From positions 1 to 6,286 of the forward strand of contig DAOTFU010000040.1 of NCBI GenBank assembly GCA_035446765.1: a stretch of DNA of 6,286 nt, given 5' to 3'. The position numbers and the translations under genes were made by a program. The notes beneath the pieces were generated by a model. It had not been told where the DNA came from, did not search any database, and saw nothing but the letters and a program-made list of their open reading frames with translations. The stretch is from JALOAF01 sp035446765 (GTDB taxonomy: Bacteria; Patescibacteriota; Gracilibacteria; Absconditabacterales; Absconditicoccaceae). Below are positions 1-6,285 of this stretch, piece by piece (position 1 is the stretch's first letter; each line of letters opens with the position of its first letter).

Positions 1-402
1 TTTGTCTCATGAAAATATATTACACAAAACTTCAGAGTCACTCTTGTGTTTGTTTGCTATTGATGCGATAATGTCGTCTGCTTCATATCCAGGTAGAACT
101 AAACTGGGAATATTCAGTTTTTTTGCCACTTCTTGGACTATAGGTATCTGTGCTTTAAAATCGTCTGGAGCTTTAATTCTATTTGCTTTGTATTCTGGAT
201 ATATTTCATGTCTGTGTGTTTTTGTAGGAGCATCTCGAGCTATCACAAAATAATCTGGTTTGTCATGAAACAATTTTATAAGCATACGAAAAAATCAATA
301 TACTACATTTATATTGTGTCCATCTTTATCTGGCATTTCTGGAAAAGCATAATAAGCCCTATAAAGATATCATGATCAGTCTATTAAATAGAGTTTTTTC
401 AT
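1..402 (-). CDS. polA: DNA polymerase I N-terminal 5'-3' exonuclease domain (3' end beyond window)
   Basis: This is the N-terminal part of the flap/5'-3' exonuclease that removes RNA primers and displaced strands in replication and repair. The 134 residues visible start MKKLYLIDG and carry the family landmarks in order: D8-G9, the YGF segment around G36, the R-D-A-P-T segment with D57, the H-E-x-Y-x-x-Y-K-A-N-R block near residue 65-75, G105-Y-E-A-D109-D110, and S-G132-D133-K134 at the edge. The acidic residues match the metal-binding aspartates of 5'-3' exonucleases. Four of six glycines (9, 11, 36, 132) are TGA; under the standard code the gene would break at each. The ATG at 400-402 gives the usual family N-terminus. 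No Shine-Dalgarno sequence or clear promoter precedes it. Transcription diverges from tsaE. Because the window ends here, I cannot tell a full polymerase I from a stand-alone exonuclease, which is known in reduced genomes. Confidence 0.93.
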
Positions 403-410
403 AGAAAAAA

Positions 411-479
411 CTAGTTAAAAGTTAAAGGTAAAAAGTTATCAAGTTACTTTGAACTTTTGACTTGATAAACTTTTAACTA
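411..479. repeat. Large imperfect inverted repeat in the polA/tsaE divergent spacer
   Basis: Positions 412-422 pair with 469-479 (11 bp) and 436-444 pair with 460-468 (9 bp) around a 15-nt loop, leaving a 13-nt bulge on the left arm only. The left arm contains two near-copies of TAAAAGTTA, so either can pair with the single ACTTTTA on the right, giving alternative folds. It is not followed by a T-run in either direction, so it does not look like a terminator. It lies upstream of both divergent genes, where a regulatory dyad would be plausible. AT-richness raises the chance of fortuitous pairing. Confidence 0.55.
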
Positions 480-497
480 ATCTAGGATTACATTTTA

Positions 498-525
498 TTG
501 ACTTAAAATCAAGAATTTATAAAAT
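498..525 (+). promoter_or_regulatory. Probable promoter of tsaE
   Basis: TTGACT (498-503) and TAAAAT (520-525) each match the sigma70 consensus at five of six positions and are 16 bp apart. This predicts a start near 532 and a leader of about 23 nt before the tsaE ATG, similar to the 27-30 nt leaders of the two consensus promoters elsewhere in the window. A short perfect dyad, AAGAATTT-ATA-AAATTCTT (511-529), covers the -10 box and could be an operator, or only AT-rich coincidence. Confidence 0.5.
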
Positions 526-554
526 TCTTTTGTTATTTTATCTGAATCAATATT

Positions 555-947
555 ATGAAAACAATTATTAAAACGCCACAAGAAATGTTTGATTTGTGAC
601 AACAACTTTGAAAAGAATATAAAAAAATATTGCTTTATGGAGATCTTGGATCTGGTAAAACATTATTGACCAAATGATTTGCAAAATCTCTTTGAATTGA
701 TGAAAATGCGGTACAAAGTCCAACTTATGCTTATATCAATTCTTATAACAATAAGTTGTTACATATGGATATGTACAGGATAGATTCAGAAGGCGATATC
801 TGGGAAAAATGATTCAACGATCAGATAAGTAATCATGAATATATTTCTATTGAATGGCCGAAATTTGTAGATATATTGGATATAGATGATTATGTGAAAA
901 TCTACATCACAAAAGATTGAGATAGCAGAGTTGTAGAAATAAAATAA
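555..947 (+). CDS. tsaE: tRNA threonylcarbamoyladenosine biosynthesis ATPase TsaE
   Basis: TsaE is the small P-loop ATPase that works with TsaB and TsaD to make the t6A37 modification of ANN-decoding tRNAs in the cytoplasm. The 130-residue product has the expected family length. It shows a Walker A motif GDLGSGKT at residues 29-36, the S-P-T-Y switch at 55-58, the H-M-D-M-Y-R segment with D72 at 70-75 (Walker B-like), and I-E-W-P at 99-102 near the C-terminus. Six of ten glycines are TGA (residues 15, 19, 41, 47, 86, 122); the Walker A glycines are GGN. It is the only gene in its unit: a promoter-like pair lies just upstream, and a strong hairpin follows the TAA stop. No Shine-Dalgarno sequence precedes the ATG at 555. 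The next gene is convergent. Its tsaB and tsaD partners are not in the window. Confidence 0.95.
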
Positions 948-955
948 TGCAATAT

Positions 956-1034
956 AATATAACTATAAAACCATAAAACGATAGAATGTTTCTTCTTCTA
1001 TCGTTTTATATTTATATTTTTATATAGTTATATT
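956..1034. terminator. Bidirectional terminator hairpin between tsaE and the surface-protein gene
   Basis: A perfect 14-bp stem pairs 973-986 with 996-1009 (ATAAAACGATAGAA and its complement) around a 9-nt loop. Downstream on the plus strand is a T-rich run; on the minus strand the complement is also U-rich enough to work. A second nested arm, 956-967 pairing with 1023-1034 (12 bp), encloses the first. It sits between the stop codons of two convergent genes, at 947 and 1038, which is the expected place for a shared terminator. Confidence 0.85.
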
Positions 1035-1037
1035 GTA

Positions 1038-3338
1038 TTACTCCACAGTTATCTCATATTTCTTAAGAGTTTTTTTGAATTTTGACATATAATAGTTTGA
1101 TAGATTTTGTTCACATTCATTATCATTGTCTTTTACAAGTTTTAGTATAACCAAGAAATTATTGAATTCTTTTGTGATCTCATCTACTTCTTGATTTGTA
1201 AGTCTAGCTTCTTCCATCCTATCAAACAAAACTATTGAAAATGCACTCACTACTTTTTTTACATATGATTTTTCTAGTTCTGGCATTTCTAATATAACAT
1301 TATATTTTCTTACTGGTATTTCTATTTCATTAAAATCATCTATTTCTGCTTTACAAATATTAAATTTTTCTATCTCAGCTCTAAATGTATCAGCTATACT
1401 TGTAGATATAAGTACTCATGTATTTTCCTCTATTTCACTATTATCACCAGAAAATCATATATTTACTATCATATTACCACTTTCAATACTTTCAAAAGTA
1501 AAATCCACGTTATCTCAGCTTGTTTGAAAATATCATCCTATATATCAAATGTTTCATGCTACATCAGATATAGAAAAAGAATAATTGTATATAGATCATG
1601 TATTTATTCATGATAATATATAGTTGTATGATGTTCAATAAGTTGTATTATTAAAATCCTGACCAGTATTAGATCATGATAAATAATAATTAAATTCACT
1701 AATCGTGTTTTCATCTGTTTCTATCAAAATATTTATAATATCTCATGTATTTGTAAATTCTATATTTTCCAATGTAGGCATAGCATTATCAAAAATTATT
1801 CAAGTTTCTACTCATTCATAGTATCAAGTATTTCACGCCAAATCTTCAAATTCTATATTGTATATTATAATTCATTGAGTATTTCAACTATTGAGATCCA
1901 TAGTATAATGATAAAGGTTTCATGAATTACTTTGCAGTAAAGCATATGTTCACAAGATATTTACTTGAGCTCATGAAAGTTCTTCACTAGATTCAAACAT
2001 AACATCTATTGTGTCTCACAATTTAGCATATCATGTGTTTGTGTTATTTGTATTTATTTCAATACTATCAATATTTGGTTTTTCGTTGTCTATAGTAAAA
2101 TAATCTCACTCATGAAGTATTTCTTGTTGTAAATTTAAAATTACTATTTTGTGTCATGTAAAATATGTGGTATTATATCCACTATATTCTCAAGTATACA
2201 GTGTCTCTACTTCACCTGAAAGATTTAATCATGTGATATTATAAAATCATGAATACAATAAGCTACTATCAAAATTAATTCATGTAGTTTCAGATCCTGT
2301 GTTTCAGATAGTAATGTATTGAGTATTAGCATCTCGAAGTTTTATAGTAAACGTTTCTCAGTCACAATCTGAATTATTATAATCCCACAAAATATCAATA
2401 TCTCAACTTAATATATCTCAAGATAAAGGTGACAATATATTTAAGTCTGTTGAATCACATATTTGATTTGTATCTTTGTTTGTAATTGTCCAATCTACAT
2501 CTAGATCTCATACAGATAAAGTAACTGTTTTACTTTGTCCATAATCATCGTTTGAAAATGTTTTAATTTGAACACTATCTCATGAATATATAAGTGATTC
2601 AATATCAAGCCAAGATCAATCATTTATTTTGTACAATCAATTTGTTATACTAATATTTGTTCATGTATTTATTCCATCAATATTAATTGTATTTGAATAA
2701 TATTCACTTGTTAAATTAGCATTTGCTACATCTACAAAATTAAATGTATTTGGGCTTGTATCTAGTATAAATTCTACTTCCTCTACATCTTGAACTTCTT
2801 CAACTATTTCTTCTGTTTCTTCAATTTCTTCCTCGATTTCTTGTTCTTCTTCTATAGGTATATATGATATATCATCTTGTAAATTTAAAATATCTTCTAC
2901 TCAAGAAAATTGAGCATAAACTATTTTAGTACCTGTTTGACTATCTAAGGTCCATTCTTTTGTTTGCGAGAATATTTCCCAACTTCAAGAATCTAAAGAA
3001 GATTGATCATTTGCAAATCTCATATAATCCGCTCAAGTTATATTATTATTTAATATTACACTTGTACCAGTAGTAGATTCTTGATCTTCGTTTATCACAA
3101 AAGTTCAAGTCAATTCTGTTGCAGTTTCAGCTCATGTCTGTATATCTCATGAAACTGATGATTCACTAGCAAATGATACTCAAAGTGGATTTGCAAAAAT
3201 AGTTGCAGCTATTATAGATAAAACTTTGTATCCAAGAGCACCAGAAACAGCACCAAAAATATACTTTTTGTGATGTTTTTTGATGTGTTGGTGTACGCTT
3301 TTTCCATGTCTTTTGATATGACCAAATATACCTTTCAT
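1038..3338 (-). CDS. Large secreted/surface protein with Ig-like repeats and Glu-rich hinge
   Basis: A 766-residue exported protein, probably an adhesin or surface scaffold (inferred). I recognise folds, not a named family. Residues 1-25 are Lys/His-rich, 26-48 are hydrophobic, and cleavage after the V-S-F-A at 54-57 is plausible. Then come a beta domain with W120 and W129 and the M-R-F-x-N-D / K-x-W-T-L / V-Y-x-Q-F pattern (about 90-145), a Glu-rich linker (163-189), a second beta domain (about 195-292), an S-P-L-S-G...W318 domain with C294 and C325 (298-412), and two Ig-like units that each open with D-N-x-x-P (417 and 517) and close with D-x-A-G-N-x-G-Y (about 500 and 592). Residues 613-766 form a charged tail; 685-766 look helical. 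There is no LPXTG motif or C-terminal membrane anchor. About 44 of 61 glycines are TGA; no in-frame TAA or TAG occurs before 1038. The frame extends to an ATG at 3425, but a consensus promoter lies inside that extension, so 3338 is chosen. Confidence 0.88.
2772..2852 (-). other. Glu-rich low-complexity linker in the surface protein
   Basis: Residues 163-189 of the surface protein contain 16 Glu in 27 positions plus one Asp, with Ile/Val at intervals. On the plus strand this appears as a run of TTC-rich triplets. It separates the first Ig-like domain from the rest and could be an extended or helical acidic hinge. The GAA run is also a place where replication slippage could change length. Confidence 0.85.
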
Positions 3339-3374
3339 TTTTCTTTTTATATTTTTTAAAATTCGTTCACAAAA

Positions 3375-3403
3375 ATTATATCTGAAAAATGAAAATTTGT
3401 CAA
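3375..3403 (-). promoter_or_regulatory. Consensus sigma70-type promoter of the surface-protein gene
   Basis: Read on the minus strand, TTGACA (3398-3403) is followed after exactly 17 bp by TATAAT (3375-3380), an exact match to both hexamers. Transcription would start near 3368, leaving a leader of about 30 nt before the ATG at 3336-3338. It lies inside the longer open frame that begins at 3425, and so decides the start codon. Confidence 0.88.
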
Positions 3404-3427
3404 ATTTTAAAGGACTTTTTTGCATAT

Positions 3428-3478
3428 AAAAAAATCCACCCGGAGTTAAATATATTTTTTACATAGACCCCAGGTGGA
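3428..3478 (-). terminator. Rho-independent terminator of the SLH-protein gene
   Basis: In minus-strand RNA, 3478-3467 (UCCACCUGGGGU) pairs with 3446-3435 (ACUCCGGGUGGA) as a continuous 12-bp GC-rich stem with two G-U wobbles and a 20-nt AU-rich loop, followed at once by U7 (3434-3428). In plus-strand RNA the same two wobble positions become C-A and A-C mismatches, so the element is built for minus-strand transcription. It begins 14 nt after the stop codon of the SLH gene. Confidence 0.92.
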
Positions 3479-3492
3479 ATGGGTTATTTTTT

Positions 3493-4782
3493 TTAAAATA
3501 ATTTAGCTAGTTTTTTAGTTTCAGTGATGAATTTTACATTGTTGATAAATTTTTCTATTTGACTGTTTCAATCTGTCTTGTTGTATCCAAAATTAAAACT
3601 ATCTATCATCAATTGTGCTGCCTCTCATCTAGTGATATTTTGTTGATCTGCTTGATTTGTGCTGTATTCCATCTGAACTCAAGCTACTTGAGATATGATA
3701 CTATATGCTTCATGTTTTGTCATGGTATTGTTTACTTTAATATATCTATTTCATCTTCTAGACTCTATCAAATAATCTATAAATTCATTTTCATCTGCAT
3801 ATACAATATAAGGAGTATAGACTGAATCTGGATTTAAATCCACAACATCAAGATCCAATGCTGATATACTAAAATCTAAATCATTTGATTCTAGATATGT
3901 TTTTACAAGCATTGTAATAAAATCTCCACGTGTAATAAGATTGTCAGGATTAAACTTATCATGTTCTGTGTTTGTGATTCATAAATTTGCCAATCTCTCT
4001 ACAGCTCATCCATATTGATGATACAATGTATCTTTATAATTTAAATCTTCTGTATCTTGATCTAAAGTCATTATTTTTACTATATTTCTAACTACTTCTC
4101 ATCTTTTGAGAGTATTATAGGTGTTTTCTAAATCCATATACTCTATATGTATCATTTCTGGATATTGAGACTGGAAGTTGGATAATATGGTATAAAACTC
4201 TTGATAAGATATAAATCTTTCAAAGTCTTCCAAATTTTGAATATTATCTAAAAGTCACATCTCATATGCTGTATTGTAGTATTTTGGCATAAGATTTTGA
4301 AAATAATTTTGATTTGTGAGTCAAATATTTCATTTTAAATTGTATCAAACTTTGAAACGATAAGAATTTACAAGAATCTTTGATAATTCGTGTAAACGAA
4401 TAAAGTTATCAGGATTAAATTTTTCCTGATTTGAAGATATTATATTTTTTTGTGAAATATAATTGATATAATATTTGTCTAAATGGTCGGAAATATCGAC
4501 AAAACTATCTTTGTTGTTTAATATCTTTTGTGTGTCTTTTTGTACATTGAATGTATATTTATTTTTTGCTGTATTTTCTTTGATACCATCTTTTACAAAA
4601 TTTACGAATTTTTGTAATGCATCAGAAAGATCTATACTTGTACCAGTTTCGTTTGCAGTGATTATTGTAGGATAGAGATTTTCTGCAGCAACTTTGTTGG
4701 ACAAAATAGATGCACTTGAAAGTCACGCTAACAATAATATAGCCAACACTAAACAGATTTTTTTCTTTTTGTTTATTACCAT
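3493..4782 (-). CDS. Exported SLH-domain (S-layer homology) protein
   Basis: A 429-residue secreted protein. It starts MVINKKKK, followed by a hydrophobic stretch (residues 9-25) and a probable cleavage in the A-S-I-L / V-A-A-E region (about 24-33). Three segments match the SLH pattern F-x-P-D-x-x-(I/L)-x-R-x-(E/D): F122-N-P-D-N with R129 and E132; Y250-K-D...G-I-T...F277-N-P-D-N-L-I-T-R285-G-D287; and a weaker third, with D315-L-N-P-D and N382-I-T-R-G-E387. SLH domains usually bind pyruvylated secondary cell-wall polysaccharide or a similar envelope polymer, tethering the protein or an S-layer. The segment between the first and second repeats (about 150-240) has no motif I recognise. About 12 of 17 glycines are TGA. 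It has its own consensus promoter and a terminator. The in-frame TAG at 4801-4803 lies just upstream, and 4782 is the only ATG before the signal peptide. It probably acts at the cell surface beside the Ig-repeat protein; direct interaction is only inferred. Confidence 0.9.
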
Positions 4783-4815
4783 CAATTGAAATTTTATAAT
4801 CTAAATGGTGTTTGC

Positions 4816-4843
4816 ATTATATATCTTTTTTTTAATTTGTCAA
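4816..4843 (-). promoter_or_regulatory. Consensus sigma70-type promoter of the SLH-protein gene
   Basis: On the minus strand, TTGACA (4838-4843) and TATAAT (4816-4821) match the consensus exactly with a 16-bp, A-rich spacer. The predicted start near 4809 gives a 27-nt leader without a Shine-Dalgarno sequence before the ATG at 4780-4782. Promoter strength and leader length closely resemble those of the neighbouring surface-protein gene. Confidence 0.88.
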
Positions 4844-4896
4844 GTGTAGTTTTATTTTCGATTTTAATAAATCATCTTGTTTAAGGTTTTAGTTTA

Positions 4897-4908
4897 TATA
4901 AATATGAT
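4897..4908 (+). promoter_or_regulatory. Weak candidate -10 region for the M16 peptidase gene
   Basis: TATAAA (4897-4902) and TATGAT (4903-4908) are both acceptable -10 boxes at a suitable distance from the ATG at 4939. Neither has a convincing -35: TTGTTT at 4877-4882 would leave a 14- or 20-bp spacer. The plus-strand gene must have a promoter in this 156-bp divergent spacer or further upstream, but I cannot fix it. Confidence 0.25.
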
Positions 4909-4938
4909 ATTGTTTATTTTATAAAAAAATTGAAAAAT

Positions 4939-6162
4939 ATGAAGTATATGTCAAAAGAAATATGAGGCGTAGGCTGTGTTTTTGTACCTATGGATGATAT
5001 AAATTCTACTACAGTTTTGGTACTTGCTAAGGCAGGTAGTATATATGAAACAAGAGAGACAAATGGTATAAGTCATTTTTTGGAGCATTTGTTTTTTAAA
5101 TGATGAAAAAAATACAAAAATCCAAAAGAAGTAGCAGAAGCTATAGATTCTTTTGGTGGAGAATTTAATGCTTTTACAGGTGATGAATACGCAGGTTATT
5201 ATGTCAAATCTTCACCAGAATTTGTAAATAAATCTATAGATGTACTTTGAGATATGATGACAAATGCTTGTTTTCCAGAAGAAGAGATGCAGAGGGAAAA
5301 ATGAGTTGTGATACAAGAAATCATGATGTATCAAGACAATCCGGTGGCATTGGTAATGGACAAGTGGAAGGAGTTTTATTTTGGAGATAATAGTTATGGT
5401 TGGTCTACACTTTGACCAAAAGAAAACGTAGAATCTTTTACAAGAGAAGACCTAATAAAACATAAAAATAACCTGTACACAAAAGATAATTTAATCTTGA
5501 TAATTTCCGGTAAAATAGAAGATCAATGAAAAATTGAAAAAGATATTGAAACTAAATTTGCTGATATACCTTCAAAAAGAAGTATGAAAAAACCAAAATA
5601 TCTAGATATTTTGCCGGATAAGAAATTTGATCTTTTTGACAAGAAAACTGAACAAAATCATCTAATTATTTCTGCAAAATGATTTGATGGAAATGATGAG
5701 CAAAAATATGCTGCAAATGTTTTGGCTACGATACTTGGTGGTAATATGTCTTCTAGACTGTTTCAAAACATTAGAGAAAAAGAATGATTATGTTATTATA
5801 TCAAGGCGAGTCATCACAGCGATGTAGATAGTGGTGTATTTTTGATAAGAGCATGACTGGAAAAATGAAGATTTGATTTTGGTGTGAAAAAAATATTTGA
5901 GGAATTGGAAAAAATTGCAAATGGAGATATTAACCAAGATGAGTTTGCAAAAGCAATATGATATAACATATGACAATTGCAGATGTGAATAGAATCTAGT
6001 GATGAAATGGCTAATTTTGTATGAACACAACAGTTACTTTATGATAAAATTAAGACCTTGGATGAAATATTGGATATATACAAAAATATCAAAATTGAAG
6101 ATGTGATCAAAGTCGCTGAAAAGCTAAAAAAGGAGAATTTGTATCATTATTGGATACAGTAA
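4939..6162 (+). CDS. M16-family zinc metallopeptidase
   Basis: A 407-residue peptidase of the pitrilysin / mitochondrial-processing-peptidase family, which degrades or processes short unfolded peptides. The inverted zinc motif H46-F-L-E49-H50 is followed after 76 residues by E127 in V-I-Q-E-I, the standard HxxEH-x76-E arrangement: H46, H50 and E127 bind zinc and E49 is the catalytic base. The N-terminal M16 half is followed by the C-terminal half with the S-R273-L-F...R279-E-K-E-G283-L-C-Y286 signature that helps form the active site. The length is right for a single-pair M16 protein that works as a dimer. There is no signal peptide, so it is probably cytoplasmic. Fifteen of 32 glycines are TGA, including two adjacent ones at 5101-5106 in the family FKG segment. 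ATG 4939 is preferred; TTG 4930 and ATG 4948 are in the same frame. The substrate is unknown; such genes are often housekeeping, unrelated to surface neighbours. Confidence 0.95.
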
Positions 6163-6168
6163 GACTAA

Positions 6169-6285
6169 TTATTTGGAGTCTAAAATTGCTTGTTCTAATT
6201 CATTTGAAGAGAGGGATTTTTTTAATGTTTCTATATCTTTTATTGTTCTTGGGTCTATAGTTTTATTATTTTTTTTGTCTATATC
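6169..6285 (-). CDS. C-terminal 38 residues of an unidentified gene (5' end beyond window)
   Basis: An open minus-strand frame enters from the right edge and ends at TAA (6169-6171). The visible 38 residues are Lys/Asp/Ile-rich, with T-I-D-P-R-T-I-K-D-I near the middle and L-E-Q-A-I-L-D-S-K at the end, and look helical. The stop lies six bases from the TAA of the M16 gene, a tight tail-to-tail arrangement common in compact genomes. I do not recognise a family. No TGA codon falls in this short stretch, so the recoding cannot be tested here. The other frames on this strand are closed by stops within the same span, which supports the call, but it is short. Confidence 0.55.
   Translation of the reverse strand, partial: DIDKKNNKTIDPRTIKDIETLKKSLSSNELEQAILDSK

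Noticed and set aside
2..375. Two plus-strand open frames at 2-253 and 133-375
   Set aside because: They are opposite the polA exonuclease domain, which has clear family motifs on the minus strand.
1416..2669. Recurring DNA word TCATGTATT as a possible interspersed repeat
   Set aside because: It is the reverse complement of AAT-ACA-TGA, the preferred codons for the recurrent Asn-Thr-Gly tripeptide of the surface protein, so coding explains it.
3339..3425. Extension of the surface protein to the ATG at 3425
   Set aside because: A consensus promoter lies within it, and the ATG directly follows the U-tract of a terminator, so the codons would be untranscribed or lack a leader.
3559..3825. Plus-strand open frame of 88 codons
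   Set aside because: Antisense to the SLH gene; Cys/Ile-rich sequence without family resemblance, typical of a shadow frame.
4475..4675. Plus-strand open frame of 66 codons
   Set aside because: Antisense to the N-terminal part of the SLH gene, with no supporting signal.
5788..6030. Minus-strand open frame of 80 codons
   Set aside because: Antisense to the C-terminal domain of the M16 peptidase, which is unambiguous.
1038..6162. Decayed pseudogenes with many nonsense codons
   Set aside because: Every interruption is TGA, none is TAA or TAG, and conserved glycines sit at these codons. Recoding explains all of them.
6162..6181. Small hairpin AGACT/AGTCT at the M16 3' end as a terminator
   Set aside because: The stem is only 5 bp, with a 10-nt loop and no T-run.
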